This document shows, piece after piece, positions 34,208 through 43,320 of a stretch of 64,000 nt of DNA. The notes under the pieces were generated by a model, which searched no databases, was not told the origin of the DNA, and worked only from the letters and a program-made list of their open reading frames with translations. The stretch lies in contig CALCII010000015.1 of assembly GCA_937907395.1 (NCBI GenBank), positions 210,046 through 274,045 of the forward strand, read 5' to 3'. The DNA comes from an uncultured Chitinophagaceae bacterium (GTDB lineage: Bacteria; Bacteroidota; Bacteroidia; Chitinophagales; Chitinophagaceae). The translations under genes were made by a program, and so were the position numbers. Position 1 is the stretch's first letter, and the number at the start of each line of letters is the position of its first letter.

Positions 34208-36172
34208 ATGCTCGCAGGATTTCAGAATATGACATTTGAGTTTGGGGCCCGTGCTATTGTTGAAGATGCCACCTGGCATATTCATCCAAACGAACGTATT
34301 GGTTTAATTGGTTATAACGGTACCGGAAAGTCTACTTTGCTGAAACTTCTGGTTGGAGAATACCTGCCTTCCAAGGGTGAGGTAATCCGAAGCCGTAGTA
34401 CCAGTATTGGCTACCTGCACCAAGACCTGCTGAGTTTTGATACCAACGAATCCATTCTGCAGGTGGCGTTAAGTGCGTTTGAACGGGTGCTGCAACTGGA
34501 AAAAGAAATTGAAGAGCTGGGCAAGCAACTGGAGCAAAACCATACAGACGAAAACCTGCTTCACAGCTATTCTGATAAGCTGCACGAAATGGATACGTTG
34601 GATGGTTATAATATCCATCATAAAACGGAAGAAATTTTACAGGGATTAGGTTTTAATAATAAAGATCTGGGCCGTCCTTACAAAGAATTCAGTGGTGGTT
34701 GGCGCATGCGTGTTTTGTTAGCTAAAATGATTCTGCAACAACCCGATTTGCTTTTACTGGATGAACCTACCAACCACTTAGATCTTCCCTCTATTGAATG
34801 GCTGGAAAAATACCTCCTGCATTACCAGGGATCGGTAATCATTGTGTCGCATGACCGTTGGTTTCTGGACCGGATGGTAACCAAAATTGTGGAAGTATTT
34901 CAACAACAGATTCATATCTACGGCGGCAACTATTCGTTCTACCAGAAAGAAAAGGAACTGCGAATGGATCTGCAACAAAAAGCGTATGAAAACCAGCAGG
35001 ACTATATCCGCCAGCAGGAGCGGTTCATTGAGCGTTTCCGTTCCAAAGCCACGAAAGCGGCTGCTGCACAAAGTGCCATTAAACGACTGGAAAAACTGGA
35101 TGTGATTGAAGCGCCCACCAATGACCGCCCTACCATACGCATCAATTTCCAGGTGGATAAAACACCCGGCAAAATCATTTGTGAACTGAAGCATATCACC
35201 AAGCGTTTTGGCGAACTTGAGATTGTGAATAATACCAGTGCTGAAATTGAGCGTGGCGATAAAATTGCATTGATTGGCGCCAATGGTAAAGGTAAATCCA
35301 CCCTGCTCCGCATTATTGCCGGAACCGAATCGTTTGAAGGTGACCGGAAGTGGGGGCACAATGTGGAAGAAAGCTTCTATGCACAGCATCAGCTGGAAGC
35401 CCTTCATCTGAACAATACTTTACTGGATGAGATGAAAAGCTGCGGCAGCCAGAAAACCGATCAGGAATTAAGAACATTACTTGGCTGTTTTCTTTTCAGC
35501 GGAGATGATACAGATAAAAAAATCAAAGTATTGAGCGGTGGTGAAAAAGCACGGATTGCACTGGCCAAAACCATCATCAGCAAGGCCAACTTCCTGTTGC
35601 TGGATGAACCTACCAACCACCTGGATATGCATTCTGTTGAGTTGCTCATTGAAGCATTGAATAAATACGAAGGCAGTTTAATCCTGGTGAGCCACGACCG
35701 CTATTTTGTATCAAAAACGGCTAATAAAATCTGGGAAATTGTTGATGGGGAAATCAAAGAGTTCAAAGGAACTTATAATGAATACCTGGAGTGGAACGAG
35801 CGAATGCAAAAGAAAGAGGCTGTTGAAGCAGTTGAGAAACCTATACTAAAAGCCGAAGAGAAAAAGGAAGTTCCGGCACCTCAAACAGTTATTTCCAATA
35901 CCAAACAAATCATCAACAAAGAAGTCAAAAAAGAATTAAACAGGGAACAAAAGAACCTCCAGCAGCTGGAAGAGCAGATCAACCAATGCACCAAACAGAA
36001 ACGGGAGCTCGAAGCCCAACTGGCTGATCCCAATACTTACTCCGACAAAACAAAATTTTTAGAAACAGAAACAGCTTATCAGAAAGAAACACAGAAACTG
36101 GCTCAACTCAACAAGCAATACGAATCTGTTTTTGAAAAAGTGATGGAACTGGAATCAAAAATGAACGGATAA
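34208..36172 (+). CDS. ABC-F family ATPase
   Basis: 654 residues without membrane segments. Two ABC domains: Walker A GYNGTGKST near 37 and GANGKGKST near 358. Signatures are FSGGWRMR near 161 and LSGGEKAR near 445, each with LLLDEPTNHLD. The interdomain linker (FIERFRSKATKAAAAQSAIKRLEKLD) fits ABC-F. A C-terminal coiled coil of about 100 residues (KQIINKEVKKELNREQKNLQQLEEQI) resembles the Uup/ABCF3 tail. Members act on ribosomes or in assembly; an antibiotic-resistance role is not supported by sequence alone. Confidence 0.95.
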   Translation: MLAGFQNMTFEFGARAIVEDATWHIHPNERIGLIGYNGTGKSTLLKLLVGEYLPSKGEVIRSRSTSIGYLHQDLLSFDTNESILQVALSAFERVLQLEKEIEELGKQLEQNHTDENLLHSYSDKLHEMDTLDGYNIHHKTEEILQGLGFNNKDLGRPYKEFSGGWRMRVLLAKMILQQPDLLLLDEPTNHLDLPSIEWLEKYLLHYQGSVIIVSHDRWFLDRMVTKIVEVFQQQIHIYGGNYSFYQKEKELRMDLQQKAYENQQDYIRQQERFIERFRSKATKAAAAQSAIKRLEKLDVIEAPTNDRPTIRINFQVDKTPGKIICELKHITKRFGELEIVNNTSAEIERGDKIALIGANGKGKSTLLRIIAGTESFEGDRKWGHNVEESFYAQHQLEALHLNNTLLDEMKSCGSQKTDQELRTLLGCFLFSGDDTDKKIKVLSGGEKARIALAKTIISKANFLLLDEPTNHLDMHSVELLIEALNKYEGSLILVSHDRYFVSKTANKIWEIVDGEIKEFKGTYNEYLEWNERMQKKEAVEAVEKPILKAEEKKEVPAPQTVISNTKQIINKEVKKELNREQKNLQQLEEQINQCTKQKRELEAQLADPNTYSDKTKFLETETAYQKETQKLAQLNKQYESVFEKVMELESKMNG

Positions 36173-36202
36173 AAAAAAGCCATCCCCAGGAATGGGGACG
36201 GC
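36171..36202 (-). terminator. Terminator of the 118-residue secreted protein gene
   Basis: Minus strand stem GCC-TCCCC / GGGGA-GGC with one internal mismatch and a six-base loop, then eight T. Lies 40 bases beyond the stop at 36243. Confidence 0.82.
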
Positions 36203-36242
36203 GTATTTACCTATAAGAGAACCAACAGTACGTTGAAATAAT

Positions 36243-36599
36243 TTATAAAGATTGTTCGCCCACGATACGATAAGTACCATCGGCATTGAACTGTTTAATA
36301 CGATAGACTGCTTTATCTGCTTTTTTATCCCTGAACTGAAAAGAAAAAACACCATTCATTTCATAGCCGCCCAAAACAATTGCAGCTGTTTTGAAGGTTT
36401 TACCATCCACACTTTTCTCTATTTCATAACTGATAACTGAAGGATCTGAATCGGCAATCCAGGAGAGAGAAACATTGTTTCCCTGCTGGGAAATCTTAAG
36501 TTCTGATACGTTGGGCCAACTACCAACAGAAGTAACAGTAGCGAAACTGCTTACATAAAAGACACTGATAAAAAAGAAAGAGAGTAAAATTGTTTTCAT
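36243..36599 (-). CDS. Small secreted fibronectin-III-like protein
   Basis: 118 residues with a signal peptide (FFFISVFYVSSFATV). The mature part is a single beta sandwich: ISQQGNNVSLSWIADSDPSVISYEIEKSVDGKTFKTAA ... VYRIKQFNADGTYRIVGEQ, like the FN3-type modules that precede T9SS tails, but the tail is absent. Function unknown. Confidence 0.78.
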   Translation of the reverse strand: MKTILLSFFFISVFYVSSFATVTSVGSWPNVSELKISQQGNNVSLSWIADSDPSVISYEIEKSVDGKTFKTAAIVLGGYEMNGVFSFQFRDKKADKAVYRIKQFNADGTYRIVGEQSL

Positions 36600-36825
36600 A
36601 TATACAAATTGATCGGCTTACGAATAATTTAGGATTGGATCAATTTGGTTTAAAACGGACTTGGAGAGGTCGGATATTCTGATTGTAAAGAAATGAAAGC
36701 GGAGATGGCTGAGAATTTCAGTCAGGCCGGATCCATTGAGACCGTAAAATTACTGTCTTTTCGAAATTATGCAAGCAATTGCGTTTATTTTTTTCAATCC
36801 CCCTCCTAACCTGTTGACAAGCAAA

Positions 36826-36855
36826 TAAAAAGCCTCTGCATGACACAGAGGCTTT
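36826..36855 (-). terminator. Terminator of tRNA-Arg
   Basis: AAAGCCTCTG / CAGAGGCTTT, ten perfect pairs with a seven-base loop and a T-run on the minus strand, directly after the tRNA. Confidence 0.9.
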
Positions 36856-36856
36856 G

Positions 36857-36930
36857 TGATCCCGACACGATTCGAACGTGTGACCCACAGCTTAGAAGGC
36901 TGTTGCTCTATCCAACTGAGCTACGGGACC
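36857..36930 (-). tRNA. tRNA-Arg (anticodon TCT)
   Basis: Cloverleaf on the minus strand: acceptor GGTCCCG / CGGGATC, D-arm with AGCTCAGTTGGATAGAGC, anticodon arm ACAGC-CTTCTAA-GCTGT with anticodon TCT (reads AGA), and T-arm with GTTCGAATC. The discriminator is A and CCA is not encoded. Confidence 0.97.
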
Positions 36931-36942
36931 TTGATTGGAGCG

Positions 36943-36974
36943 CAAAGATAATTTTTAGTACCATTGCATCCAAA
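36943..36974 (-). promoter_or_regulatory. Promoter of tRNA-Arg
   Basis: Minus strand TTTG (36974-36971), 20 bases, TATCTTTG (36950-36943): a near-ideal Bacteroidota promoter 13 bases before the tRNA 5' end. Confidence 0.75.
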
Positions 36975-36985
36975 CTCATCATTGA

Positions 36986-37663
36986 ATGGATGTTCAGATT
37001 GAAAGTAGCTGGAAAGAAAAGCTGAAACCGGAGTTTTCAAAACCCTATTTCCAGCAAATTGTTGCGTTTCTTAAGACAGAGAAACTGCAGAAAAAAGTGA
37101 TGTACCCACCCGGAAATCTCATATTTAATGCCTTTACACAAACACCTTTTGAGCAGGTGAAAGTGGTGATCCTGGGACAGGATCCTTACCACAACCCGGG
37201 CCAGGCACATGGATTGAGCTTTTCGGTTCAGGAAGGTGTAAATCCGCCTCCATCTTTGATCAACATTTATAAAGAAATCGAATCGGATATGGGTGTGGGA
37301 ATGCCGGCCCGTTACGGGAACCTCACCAAATGGGCACAGCAGGGCGTATTGTTACTCAACGCATTTCTTACGGTAAGGGCTAATGAACCCCTGAGCCATT
37401 CAAAAATCGGGTGGGAAGAGTTTACCAATAATGTGATATCTAAAATTTCTGCCGAAAAAAAAGGAGTTGTTTTTTTGCTTTGGGGAAAATTTGCACAGGA
37501 AAAACAAGTTCTCATTGATGAAACCAAACATTTTGTACTAAAGGCAGCACACCCCTCACCTTTCAGTGCCGACAAAGGTTTTTTTGGATGCAAGCATTTT
37601 TCAAAAACCAACCAATTACTTATACAACAAGGGTTAGAACCAATTGACTGGAAATTACCATGA
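36986..37663 (+). CDS. ung: Uracil-DNA glycosylase family 1
   Basis: 225 residues. The water-activating motif is GQDPYH at 64-69, and HPSPFS at 189-194 is the minor-groove loop. It removes uracil from DNA in base excision repair. The stop codon overlaps the next start by four bases (ATGA), so it is coupled to plsC. Confidence 0.97.
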   Translation: MDVQIESSWKEKLKPEFSKPYFQQIVAFLKTEKLQKKVMYPPGNLIFNAFTQTPFEQVKVVILGQDPYHNPGQAHGLSFSVQEGVNPPPSLINIYKEIESDMGVGMPARYGNLTKWAQQGVLLLNAFLTVRANEPLSHSKIGWEEFTNNVISKISAEKKGVVFLLWGKFAQEKQVLIDETKHFVLKAAHPSPFSADKGFFGCKHFSKTNQLLIQQGLEPIDWKLP

Positions 37664-38403
37664 ACATTTTAAAAAATATACTGGGCAGGATTTTTGCCGC
37701 ATGGGCCTTACTTACATTCATCCTCACCATGCTGGTTATTTTATTACCTGCATGGGCCATGGGACTTTTTCCAGAACCAAAACGTACCACATACTTCATC
37801 AACTTATCACGGTTATGGATGGCCGTTTGGTTACCACTAGCAGGAATACGGCTGGTTGTGAAAGGAAAAGAACACTTTAAAAAGGGCGAGAATTATGTAG
37901 TGGTATGTAATCACAATTCCTTTATGGATGTACCGGTAACCTCTCCCGGAATCCCGGGAGGAAACAAAACAATTGCCAAATCAGAGCTTTCTAAAATTCC
38001 TTTGTTTGGAATTATTTACAGAAGAGGATCTGTACTGGTTGACCGGAAAAGTGAAGAAAGCCGGAAAAAGAGTTATGCCTATATGAAACGGGTACTGGCA
38101 TTGGGATTACATATGTGCATTTATCCGGAAGGCACCCGTAATAAAACAAATGCTCCTTTGAAGGAATTTAAAGATGGAGCTTTCCGTCTGGCTATTGAAA
38201 CACAGAAACAAGTTATTCCAGCTGTATTATTCAACACAAAGAAAGTATTGCCACAACACAAACCCTTTTTCTTTTGGCCGGGGAAAATTGAAATGCATTT
38301 TCTGCCCCCTGTAGCGGTTGATGCGTATGCGCAGGATCAATCAAAAGAATTGAAAGAAAAAGTATTCCGTTTAATGTGGGACTTTATTGAGTCAAGAGCC
38401 TGA
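37660..38403 (+). CDS. 1-acylglycerol-3-phosphate acyltransferase (PlsC family)
   Basis: 247 residues with an N-terminal membrane segment. The acyltransferase motif NHNSFMD (His 85, Asp 90) and the substrate motif YPEGTRNK at 155-162 are clear. It should acylate lysophosphatidic acid, or a related lysolipid, in phospholipid synthesis. Translationally coupled to ung and convergent with lptD four bases away. Confidence 0.92.
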   Translation: MNILKNILGRIFAAWALLTFILTMLVILLPAWAMGLFPEPKRTTYFINLSRLWMAVWLPLAGIRLVVKGKEHFKKGENYVVVCNHNSFMDVPVTSPGIPGGNKTIAKSELSKIPLFGIIYRRGSVLVDRKSEESRKKSYAYMKRVLALGLHMCIYPEGTRNKTNAPLKEFKDGAFRLAIETQKQVIPAVLFNTKKVLPQHKPFFFWPGKIEMHFLPPVAVDAYAQDQSKELKEKVFRLMWDFIESRA

Positions 38404-38407
38404 TACT

Positions 38408-41158
38408 TTACGGAAGATTATAGAAGAAACGGGAACGATTGATTCTTAAATCACGTAACAGGCTTGATTTGGGGCTGATGGAAATACTGAACTGTCGGTA
38501 AATACCAATGGGTGTTATATTGATAGACATTTGCCAGCAATGCAAATCACGTGAAACAGAAGTGGTGAAATATTGCAGTTTCTTTGTTTTAATATCAAAA
38601 TTGCCTTGTCCCGAAAGTTTCCATTTCTCAGTTAAACTAAAATCGCCGTTGAAATTTACCGCCTGGTTTAACAAGGTTGTAAACCCGGAATAATCTGGTT
38701 TTATCTGCCTGCTGAAACTCAGTGAATAAGATAGGTTCAGGCTCCATGGAATATTAAAATCGGCATACTCACCAGGATGGCTTTGAATCATCCCCATCTC
38801 CCTGCTTCTGTCGTCGTAATCATTTCGTTTATTCTTTTCGTATTCCTGTTTTTCTTTTTCCTTATTCGGATCTTTTGGTTTGCTTTTAAAATTAGTGCTC
38901 ACAGAGATATATCCACTGGTAAAATGCCCCAACGAAAATTTATCTCCCTGCCAGGCATACTTCTGAATCAGTCGGCCTCTTTTATCCTGTTGATAAGGTG
39001 AAATACTGGTACCCGCCGTGATATTAATTTTTTCAAACAACGTACTCCGGAAATAAATACTGAAATCGCTTAATGCAAATGAATCGGCCAACAGGTTATA
39101 ACCAGACGAAATTCCAAACCCATCCACTAACCGAACCTTTTTCACTCCTTCTGCAGATGTATCTTTTTTGTTCCGCACTTTCATTTCAAGATTATTATCC
39201 AAGGCAAAGTTGATGAAACCTGCTTTTCCTCCGGATAATCCGCCAAATAAAGAACCATCGAATTTATTAAAACGGTAACGATTACCCGAAGTATCCACCT
39301 GTGTTTCATACCATTGGTCTTTTGCAAGATCGGGACGGTAACTAAACCCTACTGAAGGACGTATCACATGCCGGATTGCCTGTACGCCATTCTTTTTCTT
39401 AAAATTCATAGTACCAAATAATGCAGTACTGAAACTGAGTCCGAAACTCATTTGTCTTCCAGTGTAAAAACCTTTTGTTACAGTAGTATCCACTTTCTTT
39501 TTAGCAGCATTCCAGCTACGCTCAAATTGTTGTGAATACCAAATCTCTTCATAACTTATAGAAGGACCAATCTGCACAGGGCCTAATGGAGGCAATGATA
39601 GCTGGATAGGAATACTGTGTTTGGCTCCCCACTGAAATGTATCAATCAGTTGTTTCAGATTGAATGCACTGTCATAAAAAGAAAACTGGTTTCTGAAGTT
39701 TCCATTATAACCCACCCCTAGTTTTTCATACCATTTGGGAGAGCCCACCATTGCCTTTTTCTGGAAAGGATAAATAGTGTTCATGGTAAACCCAACATCG
39801 GGAAGGCTCACATTATACAAGCGGTTTGCCGTGTTTTGATTGTGGTTGGCACTAACCGATAAATTAAACGGAGTACCTGCCCATGTGCGCTGGTATGAAA
39901 TAGATGATGCTAACTGGTTATTAAAATTCTGGATTGGGTTGCTTGGAAAGAAACGATTGAACAAACTTGTGGCGAAGTTCACACTGGCACTGAAGTTTTG
40001 TCCGGGCCTGGCTTTTCCATCCACACTATGGCTCCATTGCAAAGCAAAGTTGCGGCTTGGGGGACGATAATCCGGATCCCCCTTGAAACCGATCCGGTTA
40101 TTCATGTAGCTGATATTAAATGAACCATTGTATCGGTACCGCTTTCTGTAGCTGGGCTGCAGGAACATATTCCATGAGCCATAAGAATACACATTGAAAC
40201 GAACAGATGCATCCCAATGTTCCCCAAATGTTTTATAGTAACCCAGCCCTTCCAGCCCAAATCCCAACTGTTGATTGGCAACTGGCTGTGGTGTTAAAAT
40301 TCCGGTTCTTCTGCCCTGTTTTAAGGGGAATAAACCAAACGGTAATCCAATGGGAATGGGAACTCCTTCAAACTCCGGTCGCACAAATCCGGTAACTGCA
40401 ATCTTATTGCTGATGATTTTTACTTTCCCTGCCCGGAAAGCAAAGTGTGGCGTATCGTAATTACAGGAGGTAAATCTTGCTTTCTGTGTAAAGAAGGTTT
40501 GCGGATCAATTCGTTTCACTTTTTCTCCGTAAATAAACATTTCACCTTCCTGCGAATACGTTCCAACCGTGAGGCCTCTTTGCGTTTTAAAATTATACCG
40601 GATGGTATCGGCCACAAAAGCATTCTCGGCCTGTTTGAAAGAAGGCACACCCAATCGTGCACCAACAGAATCTTTCACAGGATAGGCCGTAAGGATTTGT
40701 GTTGGCTGGTCCAGTTGAATAACGGCGGCATCTAACTGAATATCTTTAAACCGGATTTTCGCCTGGTTATAGATATAAATCTTTTCATTGGGAATATCAA
40801 TGATCATTGAATCTTCTGCCTGAAAATCGACGGGGGCATCAATTGAATCTTTCGATAGCTTAAGATTAAATGTATCCGTTTTTTGAAAGGTTGAATCCTT
40901 TGGTTTAACAGCCAGCGAATCTTTTTTGCCAGGAATGGTATCAGTGATTAGGGGAAAATCTTCTTTTTTATTCTTTCGCTTCATCCCCGATTCATGTGAA
41001 TCTGTTTGTTCACTTGCAAAGAAATTTGTTAAAGAAGACCGAAAAACAGGTGCATGCCGAAATGCCGACCTTGCCTGTACCGTTATCCCATAGAGTAAGA
41101 AAAACGCACAAACAGTCTGTAAAATAGTTTTATAATTAACTTTGCGGGCTAACGACAT
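38408..41158 (-). CDS. lptD: LPS-assembly protein LptD
   Basis: 916 residues. After the signal region and a long Lys/Asp/Ser-rich linker, an OstA-like beta-taco appears (IPNEKIYIYNQAKIRFKDIQLDAAVIQLD, about 120-240). The LptD barrel follows with the conserved IPIGLPFGLFPLKQGRRTGILTP near 265-290 and many aromatic-ended strands. It inserts lipopolysaccharide into the outer leaflet. The gene is divergent from an amidase, MCE and OstA-like cluster, a common Bacteroidota arrangement. Confidence 0.9.
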   Translation of the reverse strand: MSLARKVNYKTILQTVCAFFLLYGITVQARSAFRHAPVFRSSLTNFFASEQTDSHESGMKRKNKKEDFPLITDTIPGKKDSLAVKPKDSTFQKTDTFNLKLSKDSIDAPVDFQAEDSMIIDIPNEKIYIYNQAKIRFKDIQLDAAVIQLDQPTQILTAYPVKDSVGARLGVPSFKQAENAFVADTIRYNFKTQRGLTVGTYSQEGEMFIYGEKVKRIDPQTFFTQKARFTSCNYDTPHFAFRAGKVKIISNKIAVTGFVRPEFEGVPIPIGLPFGLFPLKQGRRTGILTPQPVANQQLGFGLEGLGYYKTFGEHWDASVRFNVYSYGSWNMFLQPSYRKRYRYNGSFNISYMNNRIGFKGDPDYRPPSRNFALQWSHSVDGKARPGQNFSASVNFATSLFNRFFPSNPIQNFNNQLASSISYQRTWAGTPFNLSVSANHNQNTANRLYNVSLPDVGFTMNTIYPFQKKAMVGSPKWYEKLGVGYNGNFRNQFSFYDSAFNLKQLIDTFQWGAKHSIPIQLSLPPLGPVQIGPSISYEEIWYSQQFERSWNAAKKKVDTTVTKGFYTGRQMSFGLSFSTALFGTMNFKKKNGVQAIRHVIRPSVGFSYRPDLAKDQWYETQVDTSGNRYRFNKFDGSLFGGLSGGKAGFINFALDNNLEMKVRNKKDTSAEGVKKVRLVDGFGISSGYNLLADSFALSDFSIYFRSTLFEKINITAGTSISPYQQDKRGRLIQKYAWQGDKFSLGHFTSGYISVSTNFKSKPKDPNKEKEKQEYEKNKRNDYDDRSREMGMIQSHPGEYADFNIPWSLNLSYSLSFSRQIKPDYSGFTTLLNQAVNFNGDFSLTEKWKLSGQGNFDIKTKKLQYFTTSVSRDLHCWQMSINITPIGIYRQFSISISPKSSLLRDLRINRSRFFYNLP

Positions 41159-41171
41159 AGTACAATTGCGG

Positions 41172-41206
41172 CAAAAATAGCCACATTTGTATTAAAGAAC
41201 TGCAAA
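41172..41206 (-). promoter_or_regulatory. lptD promoter
   Basis: Minus strand TTTG (41206-41203), 23 bases, TATTTTTG (41179-41172), 14 bases before the lptD ATG. Confidence 0.58.
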
Positions 41207-41244
41207 TCTTAAAACCAGGTGCTCAAACCCAAAAGAGAAGTAAC

Positions 41245-42213
41245 ATGAAGAAACAATGGCTCCTTTCCTTATCTGCATTATTTTGCGTTAGCCTTGTCGT
41301 ATTATCTTTTTCAACAAAAACAGACAATTCATTTAATGCGCCCCGCATAAACACGATTATTATCGATGCCGGGCATGGATTTAAAGGATCATTAAGCAGC
41401 CCGGACGGTGCCAGAGGTGTGAACGGACAGGAAGATGTTATCTCTTATGAAGTTGCCCGGAAAGTGGCGGAAAAATTAAAAGAAGAGCTGCCCGGAGTTC
41501 GTGTGCTTGAGTCGAGGCCTACCCCCTATTACGTAGGATTGAAAGAGCGGGCAGAGTTTGCAAATGCGAACAAAGGAAACCTCTTTATTTCGATCCATTG
41601 TAACTATGCTCCCAAGCTCAGGGAAGTAAGACGTGAAGGTTCCAGAACAGAAACTTATTATGTAACAACAGGAAAAGGTAAAAAGAAGAAGAAAATTAAG
41701 AAAACCCGGACTGTTCCTGTATATAAGACCTATTATTATCCTAACCCGGCAAATGGAACAGAAACCTACGTATTTGCTGCACATAAAACAGAGGATAAGG
41801 AGGAAATCATCATGGAAAATGGTGATGTGTTTCAGAATGAAAAAGAAGATAGTACACTTGTGATCAACTATAATGATCCAATCGTAAAACAACAGGCTGC
41901 TTTATGGACCAAACAGTTCTTCACTAATAGCGTGAAACTGGCCACACTGGTGGAAGAAGAGTTTGTTAACGGAGGACGTTTCAGCCGGGGGGTTAAACAA
42001 CGCAGTAAAGGTATCTGGGTGCTTCAGGCAACCGCCATGCCCAGTATTCTTATTGAATTAGGTTTTATTTCAAATGAGAATGAAGAAGATTTTTTAAGAA
42101 GTGAAGAAGGACAGCAAAACATGTCCACCTACATCATCAGGGCTGTAAAAAGGTACAAAGAACTGGTGGACAAACCCACTACGGTGAGTCAGCAAAACAA
42201 TAACAGGCGTTAA
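41245..42213 (+). CDS. N-acetylmuramoyl-L-alanine amidase (Amidase_3)
   Basis: 322 residues with a signal/membrane anchor. Zinc-site motifs are IIIDAGHGFKG near 33, with the downstream Glu in GQEDVISYEVA, ISIHCNYAP near 120, and the catalytic Glu in LIELGFISNENEE near 275. A basic insert (GKGKKKKKIKKTRTVPVYKTYYYPNP, about 145-170) is an extra feature. It cleaves the amide between MurNAc and L-Ala in peptidoglycan. First gene of the cluster divergent from lptD. Confidence 0.94.
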   Translation: MKKQWLLSLSALFCVSLVVLSFSTKTDNSFNAPRINTIIIDAGHGFKGSLSSPDGARGVNGQEDVISYEVARKVAEKLKEELPGVRVLESRPTPYYVGLKERAEFANANKGNLFISIHCNYAPKLREVRREGSRTETYYVTTGKGKKKKKIKKTRTVPVYKTYYYPNPANGTETYVFAAHKTEDKEEIIMENGDVFQNEKEDSTLVINYNDPIVKQQAALWTKQFFTNSVKLATLVEEEFVNGGRFSRGVKQRSKGIWVLQATAMPSILIELGFISNENEEDFLRSEEGQQNMSTYIIRAVKRYKELVDKPTTVSQQNNNRR

Positions 42214-42227
42214 TATTCGCATCAGAA

Positions 42228-42308
42228 TTAACGAGTCTTTCGCTCCACATCGATGGTATGGCAGAAACATTTCTTATTTTTGGCCCCGCAGGGCCCTGCC
42301 GCTGCCAT
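42228..42308 (-). CDS. Possible 26-residue Cys-rich micro-protein
   Basis: An ATG-to-TAA frame on the minus strand in the gap between the amidase and MCE genes. The peptide starts MAAAGPCGAKNKKCFCH and ends IDVERKTR. The core PCGAKNKKCFCH is like the SEC-C zinc motif (CPCGSGKKYKKCC). A TAAGTTTG -7-like box lies at 42320-42313, which would give an almost leaderless transcript; no -33 box is seen. Too short for ordinary gene finding, and unconfirmed. Confidence 0.35.
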   Translation of the reverse strand: MAAAGPCGAKNKKCFCHTIDVERKTR

Positions 42309-42328
42309 GAAACAAACTTAATACACAC

Positions 42329-43312
42329 ATGCATATTTCTAACGAAACGAAAGTTGGTGCCCTTACAGTTATAGCAGTTGTATTCCTCGTTTTGGGATAT
42401 AACTTCCTGAAGGGAAAAAATTTAACCAGGAAAACAAATGTACTCTATGCCCGGTTCTCAGATGTGGGCCCGCTTGAAGTTTCCAACCCGGTAAAAATCA
42501 AAGGTTTTAAAATCGGGAATGTTTACGAAATCACAAACCTGGATAAAAATGTAACAGAAGTGTTGGTAGTGATCAATCTCTCAGAAGATGTGAATATCCC
42601 CAAAAACTCAGTTGCATTTATTAATAGCAGCTTAACAGGAAGTGCTTCCATTTCTATTGTTCCGGGAAATGCAACTACAATGTTGGCCAAAGGCGACACA
42701 TTACAAAGCTCAAACAATCCGGATTTAATGAGCAAAGTAATGACGAGTCTCGATCCTGTTCTTTCAAATGTGAAACAAGCACTCGACACTTTAAAAATTG
42801 TATTGGGGAATCTGAACAGCGTATTTGACGAAAACACAAAATCAAATCTGAAATCAACGATCGCTAATCTTAAAAATACTTCTTCCAACCTTACGGTAAT
42901 GCTGGATCCTAAGAACGGATCACTGGCACATACATTGAATAATGCAGAACAGTTTTCGGCCAACCTGAATCAGAACAATGCAAAACTGAATGCAACGATT
43001 GACAATCTTAAAAATGCAACACAGAAACTTTCTGAAGCACAGTTGAAAGAAACAATCGAGAACCTGAATCAAACACTTGCTCAAATACAGGCTGTCATTC
43101 AGAAAGCAAACAGTTCACAGGGTTCACTGGGGCTTTTCCTGAACGATCCGAAACTGTACAATAACTTACAGAATACAAGCCGCAGTTTGAATATATTACT
43201 GGATGATCTGAAAACTCATCCCAAACGCTATGTAAGTTTTTCAGTATTCGGAAAGAAAGATAAATCCCAGCCTCTTACAGCACCGCTGGCAGACAGCTCT
43301 GCACAAAAATAA
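42329..43312 (+). CDS. MCE/MlaD family lipid-transport protein
   Basis: 327 residues. One N-terminal membrane helix (GALTVIAVVFLVLGYNFLKG) is followed by a single MCE domain (about 38-118: YARFSDVGPLEVSNPVKIKGFKIGNVYEI ... GSASISIVPGN). A long Asn/Leu-rich helical region follows (NLNSVFDENTKSNLKSTIANLKNTSSNL, about 145-290) that likely forms a helical barrel or needle. The family moves phospholipids across the envelope; the ABC partner genes are not in this window. Confidence 0.92.
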   Translation: MHISNETKVGALTVIAVVFLVLGYNFLKGKNLTRKTNVLYARFSDVGPLEVSNPVKIKGFKIGNVYEITNLDKNVTEVLVVINLSEDVNIPKNSVAFINSSLTGSASISIVPGNATTMLAKGDTLQSSNNPDLMSKVMTSLDPVLSNVKQALDTLKIVLGNLNSVFDENTKSNLKSTIANLKNTSSNLTVMLDPKNGSLAHTLNNAEQFSANLNQNNAKLNATIDNLKNATQKLSEAQLKETIENLNQTLAQIQAVIQKANSSQGSLGLFLNDPKLYNNLQNTSRSLNILLDDLKTHPKRYVSFSVFGKKDKSQPLTAPLADSSAQK

Positions 43313-43320
43313 TTTCACCA

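Noticed and set aside
34778..35407. Minus-strand open frame of 209 codons inside the ABC-F gene
   Set aside because: Antisense to the conserved ATPase; no recognisable protein features.
34208..36172. ABC-F antibiotic resistance gene
   Set aside because: The linker and coiled-coil tail resemble housekeeping Uup/ABCF3 proteins; no resistance-type interdomain arm can be argued from sequence.
36693..36809. 38-codon open frame in the gap before tRNA-Arg
   Set aside because: No signal peptide, motif or promoter; length is within chance for this gap.
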